Positions 26,061-35,254 of a stretch of 36,540 bases of DNA are shown piece after piece; position 1 is the stretch's first letter; the number at the start of each line of letters is the position of its first letter. The position numbers were made by a program, and so were the translations under genes. Source of the DNA: Parasulfuritortus cantonensis (GTDB taxonomy: Bacteria; Pseudomonadota; Gammaproteobacteria; Burkholderiales; Thiobacillaceae); assembly GCF_004337445.1 (NCBI RefSeq), contig NZ_SJZB01000011.1:1-36540 (forward strand), written 5' to 3'. The notes below the pieces were generated by a model. It had not been told where the DNA came from and ran no database searches. It saw only the letters and a list, made by a program, of their open reading frames with translations.

Positions 26061-27329
26061 TCAGAAGGACGTCCAGATGAAGCCGTACAGGGTGTTGTGG
26101 TCGCTGGCCTTGTCGTCGTAGTTACCCAGCTTGGTGTAGCCGGTGTACTGGACGCCCAGGCGCACGTTGGCCCACGGTGCGCCCCAGGAGCCTTCCTTGC
26201 CCCACGGCGTCCAGTCGGCCTGCAGGATGTAGCCGCGGCTGTCGTTCTCGGAACCGGTGCCGCTGGTGTCGAACAGGCCGGCGGTCAGGCCGTAGGTGTT
26301 GTCGTAGTGCCAGGAACCGGACACGTCGAAGCGGTTCAGGTTCACCTTGGCGCCGTCGTCGGAGGCGTCCAGGGTCTGGCGTTCGTGCATGTAGGCGGCG
26401 TTCAGGCCGAAGATGTTCTTGCGGTCGCCCAGGTAGGTGTAGGTGGCGTCGACGCCGATGTCGTTGTACTTGTCGGACGGGCCGCCGGTGATGCGGTCGA
26501 CCAGCTTGGTGTTCATGCCCATGAGGCCGACCGACCAGGCGTCCTTATGGTTGTCCTTCAGGTAGGCCAGGCGCCAGTACGGGGCCACGCCGCTGATCTT
26601 CTGGTCGGGCAGGTCGACGTTGACGTCGTTCAGGAAGCCGCTCGGCAGCGTCCGGTACAGGCCCAGCTCGGCGTAGACGTTGTTCCACAGGGCGTAGGCG
26701 TTGGCGCCGCCGACCTGCATCTCCATGCCGCCGGCGAGCAGCGGCGACGGGGTCTCCTGCAGTTCCGCGGACATGTACGGGAAGCGCCAGGCCGGGGCCG
26801 TGTTGAGCGGGTCGGTGACGGACGGGTTGTTGTTCAGGCTCAGGCCGAGCAGGAGGTCGCCGTCCTTGAGGTCGACCGTGCGGGCGTAGCGCACGTCGAC
26901 GTTGTCCATGGAGAACTTGCCCTGCGCGTGGCCGTCGGTGGTGGCCTGCACGAAGGCGCCCAGGTGGTCGGCCAGGCGGCCGCCCAGGAACAGGGACGCT
27001 TCCTGCAGGGACGGGGTGCTGTTGCCGTCCGCCTTGCTGTGGCCGGAGGAGGCGACCAGCATCGCGGACAGGGGGATCTTGCCGGACTTGCCGTCGGTCT
27101 CGGAATAGCCTTCCAGCTTGAAGCGCATGCCGTGCGGGGTCAGCTGCGGGCCGAAGGCACCGATGTGGCAGGCAGCGCATTCCTCGCCCGTCTGGCGGGC
27201 GAAGCTGGGCAGCGCGTGGGCGGGGGCGGCGAGCGCCAGCCAGGCCAGGGCGGTACCCAGGAAGGACGCCAGGAAGCGGCCGGCGCCGGGGGTGCGGCGC
27301 AAGGTCGGGGACAGGAATCGAGCGGACAT
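26061..27329 (-). CDS. Cyc2-like outer-membrane porin-cytochrome fusion
   Basis: 422 residues. A signal peptide (FLGTALAWLALAAPAHA) precedes one heme site, C51-AA-CH. The bases around it read LPSFARQTGEECAACH, then GPQLTPHGMRFKLEGYSETD. That order (F-A-R-Q-T-G - CxxCH - x-L-T-P-x-G-x-x-F-K-x-x-G-Y) is the hallmark of Cyc2, the porin-cytochrome of neutrophilic iron oxidisers. The remaining 340 residues look like outer-membrane beta-strands with alternating aromatic and polar residues, and end with Phe (YGFIWTSF). It should place a heme inside a barrel and pass electrons across the outer membrane. ATG 27329 has a CGAGGTATTCC ribosome site. First gene of the operon. Distant Cyc2 relatives exist in non-iron-oxidisers, so the donor is open. 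Confidence 0.8.
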   Translation of the reverse strand: MSARFLSPTLRRTPGAGRFLASFLGTALAWLALAAPAHALPSFARQTGEECAACHIGAFGPQLTPHGMRFKLEGYSETDGKSGKIPLSAMLVASSGHSKADGNSTPSLQEASLFLGGRLADHLGAFVQATTDGHAQGKFSMDNVDVRYARTVDLKDGDLLLGLSLNNNPSVTDPLNTAPAWRFPYMSAELQETPSPLLAGGMEMQVGGANAYALWNNVYAELGLYRTLPSGFLNDVNVDLPDQKISGVAPYWRLAYLKDNHKDAWSVGLMGMNTKLVDRITGGPSDKYNDIGVDATYTYLGDRKNIFGLNAAYMHERQTLDASDDGAKVNLNRFDVSGSWHYDNTYGLTAGLFDTSGTGSENDSRGYILQADWTPWGKEGSWGAPWANVRLGVQYTGYTKLGNYDDKASDHNTLYGFIWTSF

Positions 27330-27417
27330 GGAATACCTCGTGTGCAAGTGGCCGGAAATCGTGGGGGCCGGCCGGCGCCTGGACGGGAGCCCTTCGTCCA
27401 CGCGCCAACCGGCCTGT

Positions 27418-27557
27418 CTTCGGAAGTGAATTTACCGAAGCGGGCCACCGGCGACCTTTACAAATATTTAACCAACGGCCGCGCCCCCGGGCCTTGCCCC
27501 GCGGGCCTGGCGGCCCCGGCGCCCGGGGCGCCGCCGGCCAGGTTTACCGATCGGTAA
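27418..27557. promoter_or_regulatory. Regulatory repeats upstream of the cytochrome operon
   Basis: The gap upstream of the porin-cytochrome gene holds three signals. CTTCGG/CCGAAG forms an inverted repeat with an 11-base spacer (27418-27440). TTACCGATCGGTAA is a perfect 14-base palindrome (27544-27557). TTTACCGA occurs as a direct copy in both (27431-27438 and 27543-27550). The AT-rich TTTACAAATATTTAACC lies between them, in otherwise very GC-rich DNA. These look like binding sites, and the two-component regulator gene upstream is the obvious candidate. The palindrome sits just past the kinase stop, so it might instead be part of a terminator. Confidence 0.4.
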
Positions 27558-27560
27558 GGT

Positions 27561-28901
27561 TCAGGCGGCCCGAACGGCCGGCAGAACCAGTCGGAACACG
27601 CTGCCGCCGCCCGTCGCCGGGCCGACCGTGATGTCGCCGCCGTGGGCGTGGGCGACCGCCTGGGCGAGGCTGAGGCCGAGGCCGTTGCCCGGGAAATGGC
27701 GGCTGCGGTCGCTGCGGAAGAAGCGGTCGAAGATGCGCGGCAGGTCCTCCGCGGCGATGCCCGGGCCGGTGTCGGCGACCTCGACGGCGACGCGTCCGGC
27801 CGCCGGGCGGGCGGTCACGCAGACCCGGCCACCCGCCGGCGTGTACTTGATGGCGTTGTCGACCAGGTTGGCCAGGGCACGCTGCAACTTGCGCCGGTCG
27901 GCGCGCACGGCCACGCGGCCGGGGCTGTCCCCGGTCAGGGCGACGCCCTTGTCCTCGGCCACGCCGGCGAACAGATCGACCACCTGGGCCACCAGCTCGC
28001 CCAGGTCCAGCTCGGCCAGCTTGAGCCCGCCCAGGCCCGCTTCCGCCTCGGTGATGTCGAGCATGGTGTTGATCATCAGCATCAGGCGGTCGCATTCCTC
28101 GACGATGCTGCCGGCCACCTCGGCGCCCTCCCCGGTCACGCTGCCGTTCACCACGGCGGCCTCGGCCAGGCCGCGGATGCGGGTGAGCGGGCTGCGCAGG
28201 TCGTGGGCGATGTTGTCGTTGACCTGGCGCATCTCGGTGAGCACCGTCTCGACCCGCCCGGCCATGGTGTTGAAGGCCGCCACCAGGCTGTCGATCTCGC
28301 GCCCCTGGCCGGCCACCTCGACCCGTTCCGAGAAGTGGCCGTCGGCGATCCGGGTCGCCGCCGCCGTGACGCCCTCGACCCCGGCCATGGCCTTGCGCGC
28401 CAGGGCCCAGCCGGTCAGGCCGCCGAGGCCCAGCATGAGCGCCAGGATGAGCATGCCGATACGCCGGAAATGGGCGAAGAACAGCTCGCTGTCGGCGAGC
28501 GAGACCCCCATCTGCAGACAGCGCGCGCCGTTTACCCGGACCACCAGCACGCGCGCCTTGTGGCGTTCGTCGGCAAGGTCGATGGTGAGGAACCGGTAGG
28601 CGCCGACCGGCTCGCCGACCAGCAGGTCGACGGCGCGCGGGATGTTCGGCCAGGCCGTCATGTCCGAGGCCAGGAGGACCTTGCCGGCACCGTCGCTCAG
28701 GCGCACGAAGAAATCCGAGGTGCCGCTGGCCAGGGCGCCGGCGAGGAACTCCTCGCGCAGCAGCCGGTCGTCGCCGCTGCGCATCAGGCGCACCATCTCG
28801 TCCTTCTGGCGCAGGATGTCCTCGTCCATCTCGTTCAGGGTGTAGGTGCGCACGAGCTGGAACAGCAGCAGACCGCCCAGGATGGAGATCAGCCCGAACA
28901 C
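27561..28901 (-). CDS. Sensor histidine kinase (intact part; N-terminus frameshifted)
   Basis: 446 residues from GTG 28901. Membrane segments are at about 1-15 (MFGLISILGGLLLFQ) and 147-168 (RIGMLILALMLGLGGLTGWA), with a periplasmic sensor between. A HAMP domain (AMAGVEGVTAAATRIADGHF) follows, then the H-box NDNIAHDLRSPLTRIRG (His233), N-box NLVDNAIKYT, G1 DTGPGIAAED and G2 GNGLGLSLA. It should phosphorylate the OmpR-type regulator next door. The true N-terminus is out of frame (see the next entry), so this form starts inside the first membrane helix and may insert poorly. It is co-directional with, and just upstream of, the cytochrome operon. Confidence 0.88.
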   Translation of the reverse strand: MFGLISILGGLLLFQLVRTYTLNEMDEDILRQKDEMVRLMRSGDDRLLREEFLAGALASGTSDFFVRLSDGAGKVLLASDMTAWPNIPRAVDLLVGEPVGAYRFLTIDLADERHKARVLVVRVNGARCLQMGVSLADSELFFAHFRRIGMLILALMLGLGGLTGWALARKAMAGVEGVTAAATRIADGHFSERVEVAGQGREIDSLVAAFNTMAGRVETVLTEMRQVNDNIAHDLRSPLTRIRGLAEAAVVNGSVTGEGAEVAGSIVEECDRLMLMINTMLDITEAEAGLGGLKLAELDLGELVAQVVDLFAGVAEDKGVALTGDSPGRVAVRADRRKLQRALANLVDNAIKYTPAGGRVCVTARPAAGRVAVEVADTGPGIAAEDLPRIFDRFFRSDRSRHFPGNGLGLSLAQAVAHAHGGDITVGPATGGGSVFRLVLPAVRAA

Positions 28902-28972
28902 CCCGAGAAATACAGGGCGAGCTGGAAGGCCAGGCTCTGACCGTCGCCGCGCCCCTCAGTTGCCGAGGACAT
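28902..28972 (-). other. Displaced N-terminus of the histidine kinase (frameshift)
   Basis: An ATG at 28972, overlapping the regulator's stop, opens a frame MSSATEGRG...SLAFQLALYFSG with exactly the start expected of an OmpR-partner kinase. It would run into VFGLISILGG if the G4 run (C4 on the plus strand, 28901-28904) were G5. One missing base puts it out of frame and it stops at once. The full kinase would be 470 residues. A sequencing error or a real mutation fits equally. Confidence 0.75.
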
Positions 28973-29633
28973 AGCCGACCCCGCGCACCGTGCGGATGAG
29001 TTCCGGCTGTCCCTCGGCGCCCTCGTTGAGCTTGTTGCGCAGGCGGCTGACCGTGGTCTCGACGACGCTGGTCTCGGGGTCGAAGCTGTAATCCCAGACG
29101 TGTTCCATGAGCATGATCTTGGACACCACGCTGCCCCGGTGGCGCATCAGGTATTCGAGCAGGGCGAACTCGCGCGGCTGCAGGACGATCTCGCGCCGGC
29201 CCCGGCTCACCTTGCGCTTGACCAGGTCCATCTCCAGGTCGCCGACGCTCAGGCGCACCGGCTCGACCACGCCGGTGGCGCGCCGGACCAGGGCCTGGAC
29301 CCGGGCCAGCAGCTCCGAGAACGCGAACGGCTTGACCAGATAGTCGTCGCCCCCCGCCTGCAGGCCCAGGATGCGGTCGTCCACCTCGCGCTTGGCGGAC
29401 AGGAAGATGATCGGCGTCGCGATGCCGGCGACGCGCGCGTCGCGCACCAGGGAAAGCCCGTCCCGGAACGGCAGCATGATGTCGACCACGGCCGCCTCCC
29501 AGCCCGGCTCGCGCAGGCGCGCGAAACCGGTGTCGCCATCGGCGGCCCAGTCCACCTCGTGGCCGGCCTGCCGGAAGCCCTTGACCACGAAGGAGGCGAT
29601 CTTCTCGTCGTCCTCGATCACCAGTATCCGCAT
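28956..29633 (-). CDS. OmpR/PhoB-family response regulator
   Basis: 225 residues. The receiver domain has acidic residues D8/D9, phospho-acceptor D51 (VVDIMLPFRDGLS) and the Lys101 in YLVKPFAFSELL. The C-terminal winged-helix DNA-binding domain includes REIVLQPREFALLEYLMRH and ETTVSRLRNKLNEGAEG, ending RTVRGVGYVLGN. It belongs to the heavy-metal/QseB-like branch judged from the layout. Start ATG 29633 has ACGGAGC just upstream. First gene of the two-component pair; its targets probably include the cytochrome operon downstream. Confidence 0.92.
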   Translation of the reverse strand: MRILVIEDDEKIASFVVKGFRQAGHEVDWAADGDTGFARLREPGWEAAVVDIMLPFRDGLSLVRDARVAGIATPIIFLSAKREVDDRILGLQAGGDDYLVKPFAFSELLARVQALVRRATGVVEPVRLSVGDLEMDLVKRKVSRGRREIVLQPREFALLEYLMRHRGSVVSKIMLMEHVWDYSFDPETSVVETTVSRLRNKLNEGAEGQPELIRTVRGVGYVLGN

Positions 29634-29764
29634 GCTCCGTCCTCACCGTGTCGTCCGGTCGGCATTCTGGCCGCCGGCGCGGCAAAGGTAAACGGGGCAC
29701 CGGGACGCGGCTCGATGTCGGCTTTCGACGCCATGGGACTTCGGCATCCGCCTCAGACCCGCCG
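29634..29764. other. Promoter gap of the two-component genes
   Basis: 131 bases between the regulator start and the left end of the IS3 element. It should hold the regulator's promoter. No recognisable box is seen. Confidence 0.35.
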
Positions 29765-29814
29765 TGAACCGCCCCGGGTTTTGAGGAGGCTTCATCTCTT
29801 GAGAGAATGAAGCC

Positions 29815-31052
<1,238 letters not shown>

Positions 31053-31091
31053 CTTAAACCAATCAGCCTCCACAGAACCCGGGGCGGTTCA

Positions 31092-31365
31092 CCGTGCGAT
31101 TCTTCGGGGTTCTAAAGGCAGGTTTCTAAGTCGAGCAGTCGCCCCAGATGATCACCCACGGACAAGAGCTCGGCCTTTGCTGTCGTTAGAGTACATCCAC
31201 TCGAACGACCGGTGTTACTCGGATTGGCGTCCTTGACGCTAAGTCCGAGCGGAACGTCGGTCATCATCAGCCGTGAGGACTAGGCCCTGAGTTGATTGGG
31301 TACCCGCTCACTTCACAGCTTACAGGCTAATATTCAACGTTATTACATCGCCGATTGCGATCACG
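31092..31365. other. Gap between the IS3 element and the unknown gene
   Basis: 274 bases of lower GC than the host genes. No open frame of interest and no RNA gene is seen. It probably holds the promoter of the gene at 31366. It is flanked by the IS3 target duplication, so it belonged with the unknown gene before the element arrived. Confidence 0.4.
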
Positions 31366-32973
31366 ATGCCGCAATTCCTCAGAACCAGCAGCGTCCGACT
31401 TCTCGAAGCGAGCCAGGAGGCACTAAACCTCGCGCTTCATAGTCTGGGTATGCCCACGCGGGAGGAGTTGCGCGTCGATTGTGCGCAGTTCGCTGCTCCG
31501 ACAGGTCTCATCGGCGCGGCTGCGGAACAATGCATGGCTGCGATCCTTGTACAGGTCCTCGGTGAAGAGGCGTTGATGTCATACCCCAACCAGTTCAAGA
31601 GCGCGCGGGAGGTCCTACGGGAGGTACGGGCGCTCTTGAGGGCACCGGTTCCTCGCGCTTCGTTCCTAACCGTAGGGGTAGCTGACGCGGCGGCACATCG
31701 AACGAGCCTGTATCGAGCTACCGAGGGCTTCGCACTTCTGATCGGAGAGCGGGCGGCAAGCTTGCACGCGGGAAAGGGGCCGTCACGAGCTGTTGCCATG
31801 GTTCAAGCGCAGAAGGTTTTAGACTTTTTCAGTCTTCTGGCATCTTCACCCCGAGTGCGCCCGTACTTAGAACGCCTTCCCCGACCGTCTGAGGCGCGAG
31901 TGGACCAGGAACTTCTCGTCGATCAGCTGGCCAGGCGGTTCATGGGGGCTGAGACGCTCGCTGACCGAAGTCAGGCCCTTCGGTCGTTGTACCTCGTGCT
32001 TCCCGAGGTTCCGGAGGAAGCCCCCGACTGGCTCGATGCGTTTGACCGATCTGCCGTTGCGCCGACAACTGAGGATATCAACCTGTTGCTGCAGACGCTT
32101 GAGCGCGCTGCTCCGGTACGGTTCCAGCGGCTTAATGCCGGAGGCCAGGGTCTACCCGTGGTCGTTCGCCAACAAGACCCCAATGCATTACCAATTGCGG
32201 CACACCACCTTCGTCGAGCCTTCGGTAACATCCTTGATCAATTTGACGCTGATGTTGGCACCGCGAATGGAAGGCTCGACGCAGGTACCTTGGACGTGCC
32301 CCCTGAGAGTTTCTTGCTTGATCTGTGCGTTCTTGGCCCAATCCAACTCTGTCAATCTATTGGGCGTCAAACCCTCACCGCACATGAAGTGTGGCCTTTT
32401 GTCGCAACTGCACTGGCACAGCAAGGCACGCAGCGCCCCTTCTGGTTTCTGGTATCCCGAGTCGACGATTTGGGCCAGCTCATTGGACAGCTTCGTCGCG
32501 CATTCGCCGTGTCGCGTCGTGCCCAGTTCCGTCAGCAGGAGGCACCGACCATAGAGGCACTTGAGGCGCTGCGCAATGCCAGGCAGCTTACGGCTCAGTC
32601 CGAGCTGGCGGAGTTCGCCAGAACCGCGTATGCAGCGGCCGGGGTGTCCAAGGAGGCACTCGCTGTAGCCATCGAGCGGAATCAAGGTACAGAACGGGAA
32701 TCAGGCCCCGAAGCAGGGGTGATCCTCCGCCAAGTGTCTGTGGGGGCACAAAACGCCGGACTGGCTTACGAGGCAATCATGGCAATCAACAACATTCGAG
32801 GGAAACGATATTGGGCCCGTCTTCTCGCCGAGGCATCTACCGACCCTGAGGATCGGGGCATGCTGGTGCAGATATTGCGCAATCCAGATCTTGCATCTGC
32901 GCAAACGGCAGCACGGCGCGCCTTGAAATTAATTGACGCAATTGCCTACGGGCCTCAAATCGAGTTGGAATAA
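31366..32973 (+). CDS. Unrecognised 535-residue protein, possible HEPN-like region
   Basis: I do not recognise this protein. It is soluble and looks mostly helical, with no signal peptide or membrane segment. Residues 45-140 run GLIGAAAEQCMAAILVQVL, FKSAREVLREVRALLRAP and ALLIGERAASLHAGKGPS. R129-x4-H134 in that last stretch resembles the R-x4-6-H catalytic motif of HEPN ribonucleases, with helices on both sides as expected. The C-terminal half (VRPYLERLPRP onward) shows nothing known. Base and codon use differ from the host (lower GC), and it lies next to an IS3 element, so transfer is likely. The start ATG 31366 lacks a good ribosome site; no better one is seen. Confidence 0.8.
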   Translation: MPQFLRTSSVRLLEASQEALNLALHSLGMPTREELRVDCAQFAAPTGLIGAAAEQCMAAILVQVLGEEALMSYPNQFKSAREVLREVRALLRAPVPRASFLTVGVADAAAHRTSLYRATEGFALLIGERAASLHAGKGPSRAVAMVQAQKVLDFFSLLASSPRVRPYLERLPRPSEARVDQELLVDQLARRFMGAETLADRSQALRSLYLVLPEVPEEAPDWLDAFDRSAVAPTTEDINLLLQTLERAAPVRFQRLNAGGQGLPVVVRQQDPNALPIAAHHLRRAFGNILDQFDADVGTANGRLDAGTLDVPPESFLLDLCVLGPIQLCQSIGRQTLTAHEVWPFVATALAQQGTQRPFWFLVSRVDDLGQLIGQLRRAFAVSRRAQFRQQEAPTIEALEALRNARQLTAQSELAEFARTAYAAAGVSKEALAVAIERNQGTERESGPEAGVILRQVSVGAQNAGLAYEAIMAINNIRGKRYWARLLAEASTDPEDRGMLVQILRNPDLASAQTAARRALKLIDAIAYGPQIELE

Positions 32974-33271
32974 GCCGACTATCGACTGCAGGATGAAGCC
33001 AGGCCGCTCCCGCGAGTAATCCTTAGCCAAATTGTTGCAACTGTCTGCTAATTGATCAGTAGCCGACTGCGTTTGATAGCTGGTTGAGCGACAGCAATGG
33101 CCGACAAGCAGGAATAGGCTATCCGGCAGGTTTCAGAGTAGACCGACCCCTTGAATGACGGCTTCATGGTGGAGGTGACAGGCCGCTCCAGGTTCATCTC
33201 CGCCAAACGTTGCCCCAATCCAGACCGGTCATTGCCAGGCACGCACATGGCAATGACCGGCGTTGCTCGTT
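32974..33271. other. Gap with degraded sequence and a strong hairpin
   Basis: 298 bases between the unknown gene and the DUF748 gene. GC is intermediate and no coding frame is convincing. Its one clear signal is the 13-base perfect hairpin listed separately. The rest could be remnant DNA of the foreign segment. Confidence 0.4.
33225..33260 (-). terminator. Perfect 13-base stem hairpin after the DUF748 gene
   Basis: CCGGTCATTGCCA (33225-33237) pairs exactly with TGGCAATGACCGG (33248-33260) around a 10-base loop. It lies 12 bases beyond the DUF748 stop. There is no U-tract, so it is either a factor-assisted terminator or one copy of a dispersed repeat. The strength of the stem makes a structural role likely. 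Confidence 0.55.
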
Positions 33272-35254
33272 TCAGTGCGACGCCCCGCGCGCCACGCCAA
33301 GGCCGAGCTTGACGGGGACTTCGTGACCCTCGGCGGCAACCGACGCGATTGCCTTCACGGCCAGCTTGTCGGCCGGCACGCCGTCCGCCAGCAGTTCGGC
33401 CTGGATCGCCTCGCCGCGCGCCTTGGCCAGGGCGACGAGCTGTTCGTCGGGGACCGCCTCGTGGTCGAGCAGACCCTGGTAGATCAGGGCGTACAGGTCG
33501 GCGCCCTTGAGGCGCGCCTCCTCCGCCTCGGAAAGCGGCACCGGCTTGGCCTTGAGCATGCCGGACAGGCGCGAGAGCAGCTTGCCGGCGGTGCCCGTGG
33601 GCGGCGGCTCCGGGTTGGCCTGGGCGAACTTGGCCTTGAGGGTCTTCAGGGCGTCGCCGCCGATCCGGGTGGCGTATAGCTTCTCCAGGGCGTCCTGGGT
33701 CTTCGGCTGGGCGGTGGACACCGGACCCGGGTCCTCGTCCGCAGCCAGCTTGCGCCCGGAGGCCTCGGCCACGGCGCGGCGCACGCGCTCCTCCTTGATC
33801 GCCAGGCGGTCGGCCACCGAACTCCACACCGGGCTCGCGGTCAGGGCCAGGTTGGGCCGCTTGGCCAGGGCCTGGGCGAGCTGCTTGAGCTTGTCCTTTT
33901 CGGGCGGCAGCAGCTTGGCCTCGCCGGCGTCGAAGGCGATGTTCTCGAGCTTGTCGCCGCTGATGCCGAGCAGCTTGCCGATGGCCCGGAACGGGGCCAG
34001 GGCGATCTTGCCGATGACGTTGACGATCGCCTTCCAGACGATGGCGCCGTAGCTGAACTGCGGGTCGTCCAGGCTGCCGGAGACCGGCAGGCCGAGGTCG
34101 ATGACGCCGTCGCTGTCCTGCAGGATGGCGATCGCCAAGTCGAGCGGCAGGTCCTTGGCGGTCGGGCTCTCGACCCGTTCGCCTAGGGTCAGCTTGTCCA
34201 TCACCACCTTGTTGTCACCTTCCAGCTGGCGGTCCTTGATCTTGTACTCGAGGTCGAGCGAGAGCTTGCCGGATTCGATCTTGCGGCCGGCGAAGGTGGC
34301 GCTGTAGGGGGTCAGGCGGTTCATCTCGACGTTGCGGAACACCACCTTGACGTCGGTGTAGCCGGTCGGGTCGAGGAAGTCGATCTGGCCCACGGCGCGC
34401 GCCAGGCCGTAGTCGTCGACCAGGCCGTCGAGTTCCAGCTGGGCCGGCTGGCCCTTGGCCAGGCTGATGCCGGTGACCGTGCCCTTGAGGTCGTGGATGC
34501 GGGTGCCGAACGGCAGGGCCAGGGATTCGTCGGCGAAGTCCATCTCGTTGGCGCTGACGGTCACCCGTTCCAGGTTGAAGCGCATGCCCGGCTTGGCGGG
34601 CTGGCCGGCGGTGGCCGCCGGCGCCGCGGCGGGGGCAGCCGCTTTGGCGGGCGCACCCGGCGCCGCCGCGTCAGCCGTCTTGGCCGCGGCCTCCGGCCCG
34701 GTCGCCGGCTCGGCCGAGGACTTCATCAGGCGCTTGAGGTTGAGCGTCTTGTCCTTGTAGATCACCAGCTTGAGGCCGAGCCCGTCGACCTTGACCTCGC
34801 CGATGTCGACCGCGTCCGGGCTGGCCGACAGTTCGTCGGTGGCGAGGCGCTTCCAGGCCAGGACGCGGTTGCCCGTGTCGGCCTCGTTGACGAGCAGGTC
34901 GGTGACGCTGAAGCCGCCCTTGTAGGCGATCCGCTTGCCCACCTGCAGGCGGCCGCGGCTGCCGGCGACCCCGGACGCCAGGGTGACGTTGGCGACCTGG
35001 CCCAGGTAGGGCTGCACCGGCGTGAGCTTGAGGCCGGCGAGGTCGACGCGAACGTCGAGCGCGGCCGTGGCCGGCACCAGCTTGCCCTGTACGGTCAGGG
35101 CGCCGCCCTGGCGGACCCGGACGGCGAGCTTGACCGGGAGGGCCGCGTTGAGGTCCTGGCTGACGCCGGAAACGCTGGCGGCGACCGGGTCGAGGTCGAT
35201 GGCGACCGCCGGCTTGACCGTCTCGTCGCGCAAGGCCACCCGGAAGCCGGCCAC
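33272..35254 (-). CDS. AsmA/DUF748-family envelope protein, C-terminal part
   Basis: 660 residues of the long C-terminal part. It has repeated beta-strand segments of the DUF748/AsmA type (TGYTDVKVVFRNVEMNRLTP, SGKLSLDLEYKIKDRQLEGD, DLAIAILQDSDGVIDLGLPV) and an Ala-rich linker near 34600-34700. Its C-terminal region, SGDKLENIAFDAGEAKLLPP then KDKLKQLAQALAKRPNLAL, is typical of the end of DUF748 proteins. These large proteins span the periplasm and are thought to carry lipid to the outer membrane or shape it. The frame continues open upstream past 35254 (AASKASGPGWAWSLG). The join with the N-terminal part is at about 35316-35324, where one base appears to be missing. Confidence 0.82.
   Translation of the reverse strand: MAGFRVALRDETVKPAVAIDLDPVAASVSGVSQDLNAALPVKLAVRVRQGGALTVQGKLVPATAALDVRVDLAGLKLTPVQPYLGQVANVTLASGVAGSRGRLQVGKRIAYKGGFSVTDLLVNEADTGNRVLAWKRLATDELSASPDAVDIGEVKVDGLGLKLVIYKDKTLNLKRLMKSSAEPATGPEAAAKTADAAAPGAPAKAAAPAAAPAATAGQPAKPGMRFNLERVTVSANEMDFADESLALPFGTRIHDLKGTVTGISLAKGQPAQLELDGLVDDYGLARAVGQIDFLDPTGYTDVKVVFRNVEMNRLTPYSATFAGRKIESGKLSLDLEYKIKDRQLEGDNKVVMDKLTLGERVESPTAKDLPLDLAIAILQDSDGVIDLGLPVSGSLDDPQFSYGAIVWKAIVNVIGKIALAPFRAIGKLLGISGDKLENIAFDAGEAKLLPPEKDKLKQLAQALAKRPNLALTASPVWSSVADRLAIKEERVRRAVAEASGRKLAADEDPGPVSTAQPKTQDALEKLYATRIGGDALKTLKAKFAQANPEPPPTGTAGKLLSRLSGMLKAKPVPLSEAEEARLKGADLYALIYQGLLDHEAVPDEQLVALAKARGEAIQAELLADGVPADKLAVKAIASVAAEGHEVPVKLGLGVARGASH

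Noticed and set aside
31117..31130. GGTTTCTAAG-like bases resembling the MITE end
   Set aside because: Match is short and imperfect and has no partner repeat.
33048..33271. Frame giving a short basic peptide upstream of the DUF748 stop
   Set aside because: It is a continuation of a shadow frame through non-coding DNA, with no start signal.
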